A stretch of 64,000 nucleotides of DNA from Clostridia bacterium (GCA_900755035.1 CAAEEZ010000016.1:185230-249229), one strand, 5' to 3'; positions 35,034 through 42,928 are shown, numbered from the stretch's first letter. Notes: a model not told the origin generated them from the sequence alone. Program-made: numbers and translations.

Positions 35034-35890
35034 TATTTCTCTTTAACTTCCTTTTTATTGGGGTGTACGTTTATAGTAATTTTTGCTCTTTGGATAATAA
35101 GGCTATGATAACGTATTTCCGGTTGAAAAACTTTTACAACTTGACCATTGGGTTTCTTTTTATCCTCGATTGTATCCACGGCACCAAAAACTTTCTTTTC
35201 TTCATCTGTTAAATCATTATAATTTAACCCTAAATAGTTAGGGATATTCATTTCGTTTCTTAATAAAAACTCAATAAATATCTTCTCGTAGAAAAATTTT
35301 ATTTGTTCAAATATCGGACTTTTATTCTTTTGCTGTTGCACTTTACAATAAATGTCATATATTTGGTTCGCAAAATCTTTTAATTGTGCGGTTATTTTAA
35401 TTCTTTCTTCTTGTTTTGCATTTGCTAATTTTTCAACAGAAGGAAGAAAAGTATTCCCCTCAAATACTATTTTTCTAGAAAAATCTTTTAACGAAATACT
35501 TTCAGGCGAATCAATTAATTTTACTGTCCATCTATCACTATTTTCTTGAAGATAATTTTCTGCTTTAACATTAAAATCTTCGTCTTTTAAAAGAAATAAA
35601 ATATATAAACGCAAATGTTGAGCATCTACGTCTTTAGGATAATATTCCAAAAACGATATTATTTTTTCATAAGCAGTTACAACTTTGTTTTCCTCTAATA
35701 ATGTAATGGCCTCATTGTAATTGTTAAAGCGTGAAAAATAAACGCTTTCAAATTCCTTTAATGAATAACGGCAATATTTACATTCCGTAGAATTTATGTT
35801 GTTATCCGTCCCACATAATGGACATTTATATAGCGTATAGTCGTTTTTTCGACTAATTGCTTGCGCAGAAAAATATTCAAACTGTCCCAT
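35033..35890 (-). CDS. Zinc-ribbon protein with TPR-like helices, Hsp70 operon partner
   Basis: The 285-residue protein has a zinc ribbon at the N-terminus (C23, C26, C37, C40). TPR-like helical hairpins follow (NEAITLLEENKVVTAYEKII and the following pair), then a charged C-terminal half. I do not recognise a named family. It shares one base with the genes on each side, so its synthesis is coupled to both the Hsp70-like and CFI-box proteins. A TPR-zinc protein next to an Hsp70 could act as a co-chaperone or adaptor. That is inference. Confidence 0.68.
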   Translation of the reverse strand: MGQFEYFSAQAISRKNDYTLYKCPLCGTDNNINSTECKYCRYSLKEFESVYFSRFNNYNEAITLLEENKVVTAYEKIISFLEYYPKDVDAQHLRLYILFLLKDEDFNVKAENYLQENSDRWTVKLIDSPESISLKDFSRKIVFEGNTFLPSVEKLANAKQEERIKITAQLKDFANQIYDIYCKVQQQKNKSPIFEQIKFFYEKIFIEFLLRNEMNIPNYLGLNYNDLTDEEKKVFGAVDTIEDKKKPNGQVVKVFQPEIRYHSLIIQRAKITINVHPNKKEVKEK

Positions 35891-38844
35891 TAGTCTTTGC
35901 TCACTCTTCCTTGGAATTTCTTAACTTTATCGCTAATTTCTTTAATGCCCGTTTGTTCAAGCAACATCATAAGACGTCTTGATTTTTGGATTGCGCGTTC
36001 AGCGATATCGTTATATTCGTCGTCCGTTTTTTCTTCAATATTCTTTATATCTAACGAGTTAAGGAATATAGTTACGTTTTCTATTTCTTGAGAAATAGAA
36101 TTACGCAAAGAGTAATCGCTTAAAGTAGGAAGAATGCCTTGTGCATCAGTTATCAAATCGTAAATATGTTTCAAGCATATTGCCATCCAAGTTTTAGGAT
36201 TTGATTTTATGTTCAAGATAGCTTTCATTCCTAACATATCTTGATATCTTTCTTCAGCTTGTTTATAATCTTTTCTACTTAAAGCTCTTTTACCAAAGAA
36301 CGCGTCGTCTTCAATTTTTGATATGTTAATATCGTCTTGTTGCGAAGCTAAATCTTTTAATTCTCGTTCTAACTCATCAAAATCTTCTTCAGTTAAGTCG
36401 CTAATACTGCTTGGAAGTTCACGAACAAGTGTCTCATACTTATTAAGCGCATCCGTATAGTGGTTTTTATCGGAGTTAGCAACGGCTTCATTGAGCTCAC
36501 GAGTGATATTTTCTTGCCTTGCAACAAATTCGGCTTTTGCTTCACCGCGAACGTTTTCAATTTTATCGTAGAATTTTTCTTCAATATCCATAAGGGTGGA
36601 GTCATCTATATCTTTTGTTTCTGCATAAACGACTTTACCCTTAATTTCTTTATTATTAAGCAATACTTTTAAGGTAACTTTTCCTAATACGTCAATTTCG
36701 GTGTTTACAGTTACTCGACTACCGAGTGGAGTATTTTCAGGCACGTCTATAATAAGACTATAAATTTCACGATAACCTTCTTTAACGGGGAGAATAATTT
36801 GTTCTCGGCTATATTCGTTAATTTTAAAGTTGTGGCTTGCCGAACAAGGGAGCGCCTCACCTTTATTTACTAACGGATAATCTTCCGTTTCTTGTCTTTC
36901 CAAGTCAACAATTTCTATACGGATGGTTTCGTTTTGGACAGGAGTAGGCGCAATTAAATTATTTTTTTCTACCGACTCCGTTAAGTTTGCTACCGTATTA
37001 TTTCCAAAATAGAATTTATATTCTAATTTTTCATACACACCATCAATGTCGGCAGAGAAGGTTCCGTCGCCTTGAACCGTTGCTTTAACTTCTTTTTCGT
37101 TAGAAATTAATCCAACTGTGTCAACTTGTCCTTTAATAAGTTTGCCCGATATGTTCATTGTTCCGTCAAACATATAAGGAGCATTGATTTCAACCACAAT
37201 ACCATTTTCCGTATCTTCAAATTTCATAGATTGAGTAGCGGCAACGATACCTGCACCGTATCCAACTGCCAAGTCGGGGTCTGCTATAATCAACTCTTTA
37301 ATCATTCCGCTATCAACAAATTTTTCTTTAACAGCGTTGCGAACGTAAGGGATATGGCTTGAGCCACCAACCATTAAAACTCCCGTAATTTCAGAAAGTT
37401 GTCTGCCGCTTGCAACAAAAGCATCCAATGCTTTTTGGCATTCGTTAAAACTGTCAATTACGATTTTATCACGGATAAGTTCTTCAAATTTTGCTCTTGA
37501 AAAGTCTTCAATAATAAGGTCAACACCCGAATTGTCTTTGAACACATCGTAATAACTAATAGTATAGGTATCGTTTTGCGAAAGATTTTTCTTAACATTT
37601 TCAGCGGCAAGGAGAAGTGCATTATATTTATGTAAATCTTCTTTTTTAGTTAAATCTAAATCAATATCATATCCCAAATCGTTATTAAGAACATCAATAA
37701 AGTAGCGAGCGAGAAGATTATCGAAGTTATCTCCTCCCAAAAAGTTGTTGCCGGCAGTAGCCAAAACAACGGGTATGTTTTCTATTTTTTCGATAATAGA
37801 AACGTCAAACGTGCCACCGCCTAAATCGTAAACCATAAATACACCGCTATTCACGTTGTTTTTAACGGTGTAATTTATAGCCGCTGCAGTCGGTTCTTCC
37901 AAAAGCATTAAAACTTCTAAACCTGCAAGTTCGCCCGCTTTGCGTGTAGCATCTTTTTGAGCGATAGAGAAGTAAGCGGGCACGGTAATAACGATTCTAT
38001 CATACACAACATTTTCAGCTTTTTCCACTTGCTTGTTAAGTATTTCCGCACAATATCTTACGATTTCGGCAGAGATTTCTTCAGGAGAATAGTTTTGACC
38101 ATTCAAAACGGCGGGTTCTTCTTTACCCATCATTCTTTTGATTGAACGAATTTTTTCAATATGCGGATTGTTTTTAGGCGCAACACCCACTATAAATTTA
38201 TCGCCTTTCTTAGCGACTAACGACGGAATCGTTTTAAGTTTTCCGTCTTCGGGACAAAAACTTGCACCGTTAATAAAAACTGAAGGTGTACTGTTTGTTG
38301 TTCCTAAATCAAGACCGAACGTTTTGTGAATAATCATTTTATTTATCTCCTTGTTTTGTTCTTCTAATGGTTTGTTTACTGCGGTATTTATTGCGACGGC
38401 TTTACTTTCACAACTTTCACCGATAATTTCTTCAATTTTAGTTATAATTAGTTCATCATCATTATTTGGATAACTGCCGTAATTATAATGGGCTTTGTCA
38501 TCCCAGCTACATAAAGCAATTTGATTTTGTCCTATTGTATATTCTGCGGTGAAATAATAATTTTGTTCTTTTACTAAAATTATTATATAGGCGCAGTCTG
38601 TAATAGAGATAGGCATAGTGGACGTCGTAAATCTATATTTTAGGGCGTTTAGATTTCCTACCTTAATAAATTCAATTTTATATGAAACAAAATCTGATAG
38701 ATGCGCTTTTTCAATGGCGGTATCAATAATTTGCGTTGCACCAAAATTGTTTTTACCTTCGATAATACGGCTTAATAAATCTGAATCATAATTCAACACC
38801 ATATTTCTTAATAATATGTGTTGAAAATTGTAATAGGCTCTCAT
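35890..38844 (-). CDS. Hsp70/DnaK-like ATPase with N- and C-terminal extensions
   Basis: This 984-residue protein contains an Hsp70 nucleotide-binding domain starting at GLDLGTTNS (residue 177). It has the phosphate-2 motif VYDLGGGTFDVSI and the adenosine motif VLMVGGSSHIP. A beta domain follows, then about 300 residues of coiled, TPR-like helices instead of a DnaK lid. The first 169 residues are an unrelated alpha/beta domain. An in-frame ATG at 38337 (residue 170), with AAGGAG 12 bases before it, could give a separate 815-residue Hsp70. The outer ATG (38844) also has a good AGGAG. It heads a three-gene operon and lacks dnaJ or grpE neighbours, so it is not the housekeeping DnaK. Confidence 0.88.
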   Translation of the reverse strand: MRAYYNFQHILLRNMVLNYDSDLLSRIIEGKNNFGATQIIDTAIEKAHLSDFVSYKIEFIKVGNLNALKYRFTTSTMPISITDCAYIIILVKEQNYYFTAEYTIGQNQIALCSWDDKAHYNYGSYPNNDDELIITKIEEIIGESCESKAVAINTAVNKPLEEQNKEINKMIIHKTFGLDLGTTNSTPSVFINGASFCPEDGKLKTIPSLVAKKGDKFIVGVAPKNNPHIEKIRSIKRMMGKEEPAVLNGQNYSPEEISAEIVRYCAEILNKQVEKAENVVYDRIVITVPAYFSIAQKDATRKAGELAGLEVLMLLEEPTAAAINYTVKNNVNSGVFMVYDLGGGTFDVSIIEKIENIPVVLATAGNNFLGGDNFDNLLARYFIDVLNNDLGYDIDLDLTKKEDLHKYNALLLAAENVKKNLSQNDTYTISYYDVFKDNSGVDLIIEDFSRAKFEELIRDKIVIDSFNECQKALDAFVASGRQLSEITGVLMVGGSSHIPYVRNAVKEKFVDSGMIKELIIADPDLAVGYGAGIVAATQSMKFEDTENGIVVEINAPYMFDGTMNISGKLIKGQVDTVGLISNEKEVKATVQGDGTFSADIDGVYEKLEYKFYFGNNTVANLTESVEKNNLIAPTPVQNETIRIEIVDLERQETEDYPLVNKGEALPCSASHNFKINEYSREQIILPVKEGYREIYSLIIDVPENTPLGSRVTVNTEIDVLGKVTLKVLLNNKEIKGKVVYAETKDIDDSTLMDIEEKFYDKIENVRGEAKAEFVARQENITRELNEAVANSDKNHYTDALNKYETLVRELPSSISDLTEEDFDELERELKDLASQQDDINISKIEDDAFFGKRALSRKDYKQAEERYQDMLGMKAILNIKSNPKTWMAICLKHIYDLITDAQGILPTLSDYSLRNSISQEIENVTIFLNSLDIKNIEEKTDDEYNDIAERAIQKSRRLMMLLEQTGIKEISDKVKKFQGRVSKD

Positions 38845-38920
38845 TTGTTGTAATCTCCTGAAATTTTTCCTTTTGTTTTTACATTGAATTATCTAATACG
38901 TGTACTATAGAAAGATCTTT

Positions 38921-38936
38921 TACATCTATAGATGTA
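38921..38936. promoter_or_regulatory. Perfect 16-bp palindrome upstream of the Hsp70 operon
   Basis: TACATCTATAGATGTA is fully symmetric and lies about 77 bases before the Hsp70-like start. It is a candidate repressor operator. No CIRCE element (TTAGCACTC inverted repeat) is present. The rest of the 278-base gap (38845-39122) is AT rich. I could not settle on one minus-strand promoter within it. Confidence 0.5.
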
Positions 38937-39084
38937 TCTAATGTACGCCTATATGTTTTCGATTGACTAAATCGTAAAAAAGATGTATAATATTATCAGT
39001 ATTTTTCAAGAAAAAAAGGATTTTGACAATTTTTATCGTATATTAAATATAGAGAAGTTCATAGATTAGATAATTCTATGTAGA

Positions 39085-39115
39085 AAAAGTGGCGAGCACG
39101 AAACTCGCCACTTTT
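39085..39115. terminator. Bidirectional terminator
   Basis: A perfect 12-bp stem (39085-39096 with 39104-39115) with A runs and T runs at its ends lies 8 bases after the integrase stop. It ends the integrase transcript and insulates the Hsp70 operon region. Confidence 0.88.
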
Positions 39116-39122
39116 ACCATTT

Positions 39123-40034
39123 TTAGAACAAAAACTTACCAACGCGGTTCATCATTTCCGTCTTGTGTTCAAGCATAGAGTGAGCGTAGCGTTTTAAGGT
39201 TATCGTAGGGTTTTTGTGCCCTAAAATTTCCGATAGCGTTTTAATATCCATTCCGCACTCTAAAGCGCGCGTTGCAAACGTATGACGAAGAGAGTGAAAG
39301 CCTTTATGCGGTAATTTCAAACGTTTTAATAATAGTTCGAAACTCTTTTGATAAGAGCGAACCTGCGCACCATGTACGCGTTCACTACAAACAACGTAGT
39401 TTCCGCTTGACGATTTCTTATACTCTCTTAATCGTGAAAGCAGTTGCTTGGGTAAAGGAATAACACGTTCTGAAAAGTCCGTTTTTGGCGTGTCTATAAC
39501 CTTAACGTATTTACCGTTTTCCCAACTATCGTGGCAAGATTTAGAAACAGTTATAATACCTTTTTGTAAATCTACGTCATCCCACGTAAGAGATAGAAGT
39601 TCGCCAATACGTAAGCCCGTGTAAAGACAAAGTACCACGCCGAACAATTTATTTTTCTTCTTTTCAAAGATATATTGCTCGATTTTTCGTTGCTCTTCTT
39701 TAGAAAAACAATCAACTTGCTTTTCACGCTGTTTAGGACGCACAATAGCCATTGTAAACTCTTTGTCCGTTACGCCAAGTAATACTGCTCGGCGCAAAGA
39801 AGATTTAAGCACGGATATAATGCCGTTTACGGTGTTTGCAGATAGACCTTTTTCAGATAAATCCACAGTAAAACGTTGCAAAACGGTTGCCGTTAAATCG
39901 TTAAGTTCAAACTCTCCAAGCGCGGGGAGTATATGTAGTTCTATTTGCCTTTTATATTTCTTGTACGTTCTAATTTTCGTAGTGGGCTTGACGTACAAAG
40001 CAAGCCACTCGTTTAACCAATTTTTATATTTCAA
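39123..40034 (-). CDS. Tyrosine recombinase/integrase
   Basis: This 303-residue phage-type integrase has an N-terminal SAM-like DNA-binding domain (residues 1-95). Its catalytic domain carries the family residues: Arg in LYTGLRIGELLSL, His-x-x-Arg in HSLRHTFAT, His in LGHKNP and the nucleophile Tyr in LKRYAHS. The start is TTG at 40034, 7 bases after GGAGGT, with a GC-rich hairpin (40060-40084) just before the ribosome binding site. With the small protein and MobV relaxase upstream it forms a mobilizable integrative element. The adjacent tRNA-Leu is a plausible target but no att duplication was found. Confidence 0.93.
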   Translation of the reverse strand: MKYKNWLNEWLALYVKPTTKIRTYKKYKRQIELHILPALGEFELNDLTATVLQRFTVDLSEKGLSANTVNGIISVLKSSLRRAVLLGVTDKEFTMAIVRPKQREKQVDCFSKEEQRKIEQYIFEKKKNKLFGVVLCLYTGLRIGELLSLTWDDVDLQKGIITVSKSCHDSWENGKYVKVIDTPKTDFSERVIPLPKQLLSRLREYKKSSSGNYVVCSERVHGAQVRSYQKSFELLLKRLKLPHKGFHSLRHTFATRALECGMDIKTLSEILGHKNPTITLKRYAHSMLEHKTEMMNRVGKFLF

Positions 40035-40199
40035 TAGTTTACCTCCGTTTGTGTTTTGCCGTCCCCGTTATAGGGGAACGGCTTAATTATTTTTAACCGT
40101 TTTTTTATTTCGGGATACGAAAACGGTCAAAACCCGTCCGCCGTTCCTTTTTACATTTTACTATTTTCTTTACCTTAATCGGCGGTTATCTCTATGTAA

Positions 40200-40385
40200 T
40201 CAACGAGATTCTTTATTTTGTTTTTTATTAAGTTGTAATTTGTGCCTTTCGGCTTTCCACGCTTCAAACTCCTCTTGCACTTTTCCGTCCTCAAAAAGTT
40301 TTTGTATCGCGGGAAGTAATGCTCTTGCGAGCGAGTCAATTTCATAGTCCGGTATTCCCGTGGTGTTCTTGCGCTTTCTCGGCAT
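40200..40385 (-). CDS. Small conserved mobile-element protein
   Basis: This 61-residue basic/acidic helical protein begins with a PRKRK cluster, followed by GIPDYEIDSLARALLPAIQK. Proteins of this size and N-terminus are common between relaxase and integrase genes in Clostridia mobilizable elements. The function is unknown. The ribosome binding site is weak (GGAGG 15 bases upstream). It follows the relaxase stop by 27 bases, so it is likely on the same transcript. The 165 bases between it and the integrase contain only a GC-rich hairpin. Confidence 0.6.
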   Translation of the reverse strand: MPRKRKNTTGIPDYEIDSLARALLPAIQKLFEDGKVQEEFEAWKAERHKLQLNKKQNKESR

Positions 40386-40412
40386 CCTCTATAGCGTTTT
40401 CCTCCTTCTCGT

Positions 40413-41573
40413 TTATTTGCTCCAAGTATATTCGGAGCGATTTTCTTTTGTTTGTTCCGTTTGTTCTTGCCGCTTTTCTTTTTCGATTTCCTGCTCGATC
40501 TCCCTTAATCGATTACGCGACAGGAGAACGGGCGCGGCGAAAAGGTCTATGAACGATTGCATTGCCGACGTCGCTTTGAAGAACGTTCTTGCATACGCTT
40601 CCGGCTCGTGTTGCCTGACCGCGAGCATAGCGTTCTTGGCAACTTCCACTTTCCTCTCAAATCCTTTTGCCTTTTGACATTCTTTGAATAAGTCTCCGTT
40701 ATCTTTGGCGAGTACTGCGTTCTCGTTTTCAAGCCGCTTGTTCTCAATGGTCAGAGCGATTACTTGTTCTTTCAATCCTCTTTTGCCGTGGGCAACGTCG
40801 CCGTTCTTGGCTTCTTCTAACGCTTGACTGTAATCCGCTTCTTTGTCTCGCTCAGCAATGATTCTGTCCCTTTCCTTGCGCGCTTGCTCCGTCTGTCGGA
40901 TCGTCCTGTCAAGATATTCTCTTGCCGTAGCGTTGGCTTCTTTTAAGTCCTCGTTTTCGGCTCGCGCATCGTCGGTGGCTTGCTTTACGACTTTGTGATA
41001 GGTTTTCGGATCGACATGCTTGGCTGTGCTTCCGACTTTACCCCGTGACAAATTCCACTTCTTACCGACTTCTTCATATACGGCGGTTTGCAATTCCGCT
41101 AATTTCCCGTCAAAGTAGTATTTAGCACTCAATCGGTTGTCGGGGGTGATCGGTACGAAGTTGATATGCAGGTGCGGCGTTGTTTCGTCCTTGTGGACAA
41201 CGGCGGAGATGATGTTTTCTTCGCCGTATCTCTTCTTGACGAAGTTCACGCAGTCGGCAAAGAAAGCACGTTCGACTTCCAACGGCATACTGTCGAAGAA
41301 ATCTTTGTCCGACGTCATCACGAACGATACCATCTTGATCGCGTCGTCTTTGACTTTCCGTTTCACGCCTGCTTGCCTGATCCGTTGGTTGATAAACTCC
41401 GCATAGCCTTTTTCGGGCGGTGGGATCATGTGATAGTTATTCTTTGTGCGGCTCGTGTCAATCGTTTCCTTTCCGATGCGGACGTAGCCCTCTTGACGTT
41501 CGTTCTCCAAAGCGACTTTTACAATATCGCCTTGCGGATATTTTTTCATGTTCAGCACGATATAAGATATAAT
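40413..41573 (-). CDS. MobV family relaxase (Pre/Mob), probable ATT start
   Basis: The relaxase has the MobV signature HKDETTPHLHINFVP (His-rich metal-binding motif) near residue 135. A long charged coiled coil follows from about residue 200. It nicks oriT and pilots DNA during mobilization by a helper conjugation system. The frame is open up to 41720, but that extension lies inside an inverted-repeat block. The only strong ribosome binding site (AGGAGG, 41579-41584) sits 5 bases from an ATT codon at 41571-41573. Starting there gives the normal MobV N-terminus (ISYIVLNMKKYPQGD). The next in-frame alternatives are GTG and ATG a few codons later, too far from that site. ATT is therefore the favoured, unusual start. 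Confidence 0.85.
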   Translation of the reverse strand: MISYIVLNMKKYPQGDIVKVALENERQEGYVRIGKETIDTSRTKNNYHMIPPPEKGYAEFINQRIRQAGVKRKVKDDAIKMVSFVMTSDKDFFDSMPLEVERAFFADCVNFVKKRYGEENIISAVVHKDETTPHLHINFVPITPDNRLSAKYYFDGKLAELQTAVYEEVGKKWNLSRGKVGSTAKHVDPKTYHKVVKQATDDARAENEDLKEANATAREYLDRTIRQTEQARKERDRIIAERDKEADYSQALEEAKNGDVAHGKRGLKEQVIALTIENKRLENENAVLAKDNGDLFKECQKAKGFERKVEVAKNAMLAVRQHEPEAYARTFFKATSAMQSFIDLFAAPVLLSRNRLREIEQEIEKEKRQEQTEQTKENRSEYTWSK

Positions 41574-41606
41574 GGTTTCCTCCTGTAAATTTCGTTTTTT
41601 TGTTGC

Positions 41607-41715
41607 GCGAAATAGGTGTGTAGAAACAGTCATCCCGACTTTGTTCGGTGGACAAAAAGCCTCGCAGAGCCTACGACCAAACAACGTTTGGTGTAGTAGG
41701 CTACACCTATTTCGC
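41607..41715. other. Candidate oriT: nested inverted repeats upstream of the relaxase
   Basis: An outer inverted repeat (GCGAAATAGGTGTGTAG at 41607-41623 with CTACACCTATTTCGC at 41701-41715) encloses a second hairpin. The inner hairpin has arms AGCCTAC/GTAGGCT (41668-41674 and 41696-41702) and a perfect 7-bp core ACCAAAC/GTTTGGT (41676-41682 and 41686-41692). The position directly upstream of a MobV gene is where oriT is normally found. The nick site cannot be read from sequence alone. Confidence 0.6.
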
Positions 41716-41873
41716 TTCATCTCGTTTTGCTTGCAATTTGCTTTCCAAATAGGTCATTTTGCAATCACTTCCACAAGCGTTTAACGACCGCTTGCAAGTC
41801 ATCCTACAATCATATCAATCACCGTCCTTGTTATATTTGTCCCTTCACGTAAAAGGGCTGTTTTCCACAGACA

Positions 41874-41905
41874 ACAAAAAATGCCGCTGAATATAGAGCG
41901 GCATT
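41874..41905 (-). terminator. Terminator of the sigma-like regulator gene
   Basis: On the minus strand a perfect 9-bp stem (41897-41905 with 41880-41888) runs into TTTTTTGTTG. The 170 bases between it and the oriT-like block hold no gene I can support. Confidence 0.85.
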
Positions 41906-42041
41906 CATACGATAAAAAAGGAAGTCCTATCACAGAAATTCCTTATTTACAAATATTCAGTTGTGAATGGGGAGAGATTGTTTTACCCTACATAATATAG
42001 CCATAACGGCGTTAAAAAATCGTACCCCCTGTAAAAATGAC

Positions 42042-42629
42042 CTAATTTTCTCCGAAAAGCGCCTTTAACAAGCGCAGTTCAAGCGTTTCTTCTTGGGTTC
42101 GTTTCAGAAGTTTGTGCTGTTCCTTTTTGCGCTTTCGCGCCTCTTTGCGTCTCAGGCGTTTTCGTTCTTTTCTCGCTTCCATTGCTTGCTGATGCAATTT
42201 TTCAAGGTTATCTTCTGCTTTCAGAATAAGTTTACGGACGGCTCCTTCGGTAACGCCCATCTCATCGGCAATACGGACTTTTTTCATATTCAAATACTTG
42301 AACATAAAATACGCTTGCGCTTGGCGCGGAGTCAGTTTTGCTTCTAATCTACGTTGCTGACGGTCGAGCCTTTCTTGCTCCAAGCGTTCGTTCTCTGCAT
42401 CACGCTCGGCTTCTTCCTGTTTCTCCCAAATCACTTCAATATCCTCATCTGGATCGGGGAAGTCAAAGCCGTCTTCCAACATTTTACTCAAAGAAACCTG
42501 CCGCCGTGTTTCTTTGCGATTGACTTTTTTCTCGTATTTTTCTATTTCCGCAAAAACTTCGGCAACGTCATCTTCGACTTCGATATTTTCTATATGCCCA
42601 TCGGCAAATTCGTAAGTAATTGTTTTCAT
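42042..42629 (-). CDS. Sigma-70 region 4-like HTH regulator of the mobile element
   Basis: The 195-residue protein has an acidic N-terminal part and a charged helical middle. A sigma-70 region 4-type helix-turn-helix follows (LTPRQAQAYFMFKYLNMKKVRIADEMGVTEGAV, written in parts as LTPRQAQAYF and RIADEMGVTEGAVRKLI), then a strongly basic tail. Such proteins are standard in Firmicutes conjugative and mobilizable elements. I chose ATG 42629: the longer frame (42647) would start inside the -10 box of its own promoter. The TATAAT ends only 6 bases before this ATG, so the transcript is probably leaderless, and no Shine-Dalgarno is present. Confidence 0.78.
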   Translation of the reverse strand: MKTITYEFADGHIENIEVEDDVAEVFAEIEKYEKKVNRKETRRQVSLSKMLEDGFDFPDPDEDIEVIWEKQEEAERDAENERLEQERLDRQQRRLEAKLTPRQAQAYFMFKYLNMKKVRIADEMGVTEGAVRKLILKAEDNLEKLHQQAMEARKERKRLRRKEARKRKKEQHKLLKRTQEETLELRLLKALFGEN

Positions 42630-42635
42630 AGTTGT

Positions 42636-42664
42636 ATTATACCACAAAAGTGTGCAAATTTCAA
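42636..42664 (-). promoter_or_regulatory. Promoter of the sigma-like gene, leaderless
   Basis: Minus-strand TTGAAA (42659-42664) and TATAAT (42636-42641) are 17 bases apart. The predicted transcript start falls on the ATG of the gene. Confidence 0.75.
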
Positions 42665-42689
42665 TCCTTAATGCCGATAAACACGCAAA

Positions 42690-42724
42690 AACGAAAAAAG
42701 CGACGGAACGTGAATCCCGCCGCT
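42690..42724 (-). terminator. Terminator downstream of tRNA-Leu
   Basis: A minus-strand 8-bp stem (42717-42724 with 42699-42706, one wobble) is followed by TTTTTTCGTTTTT. It ends the tRNA-Leu transcript. Confidence 0.72.
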
Positions 42725-42751
42725 CTTTGTGCTTATTTTAGTATAAAAGTA

Positions 42752-42792
42752 AATCCGAACCACTCACTCGTAACGAATACTTGGTTCGGATT
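42752..42792. repeat. Perfect 11-bp inverted repeat beside tRNA-Leu
   Basis: AATCCGAACCA (42752-42762) and TGGTTCGGATT (42782-42792) flank a 19-base loop, 10 bases from the tRNA 3' end. It may be a processing or termination hairpin. Its left arm plus one base (AAATCCGAACCA) recurs at 28359-28370 inside the serine recombinase gene end. Confidence 0.55.
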
Positions 42793-42801
42793 ATACTGAC
42801 T

Positions 42802-42887
42802 TGGTGCGGATAACAGGACTTGAACCTGCACGACCTAGGGTCATAAGATCCTGAATCTTACGCGTCTGCCTATTCCGCCATATCCGC
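42802..42887 (-). tRNA. tRNA-Leu (CAG)
   Basis: The minus strand folds as a class II tRNA. The acceptor GCGGATA/TATCCGC (42881-42887 with 42806-42812) has discriminator A and an encoded CCA (42802-42804). The anticodon stem TAAGA/TCTTA has loop TTCAGGA, giving anticodon CAG. A long variable arm and a T arm with GTTCAAGTC are present. It marks the end of the accessory region. Confidence 0.93.
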
Positions 42888-42900
42888 ATAGCAGAATAAT

Positions 42901-42928
42901 TTTATAATAGCATTAGGTTATTTGTCAA
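42901..42928 (-). promoter_or_regulatory. Promoter of tRNA-Leu
   Basis: Minus-strand TTGACA (42923-42928) and TATAAA (42901-42906) are 16 bases apart, immediately upstream of the tRNA. Confidence 0.75.

Noticed and set aside
39001..39060. Plus-strand TTGACA...AATATA promoter-like pair
   Set aside because: It would read directly into the terminator at 39085 with no gene, so it is probably a chance match in AT-rich DNA.
39000..39120. tRNA-Leu 3'-end duplication as attachment site of the tyrosine integrase
   Set aside because: No copy of the tRNA-Leu end was found by eye at the far end of the module.
38845..39122. CIRCE or sigma-32-type heat-shock element before the Hsp70 operon
   Set aside because: No TTAGCACTC/GAGTGCTAA pair is present. 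Only an unrelated palindrome was found.
41137..41588. Plus-strand frames opposite the relaxase gene
   Set aside because: They are antisense shadows of MobV without ribosome binding sites.
41574..41720. Upstream extension of the MobV frame
   Set aside because: It overlaps the nested inverted repeats, has no ribosome binding site at its ATG, and is not part of the usual MobV N-terminus.
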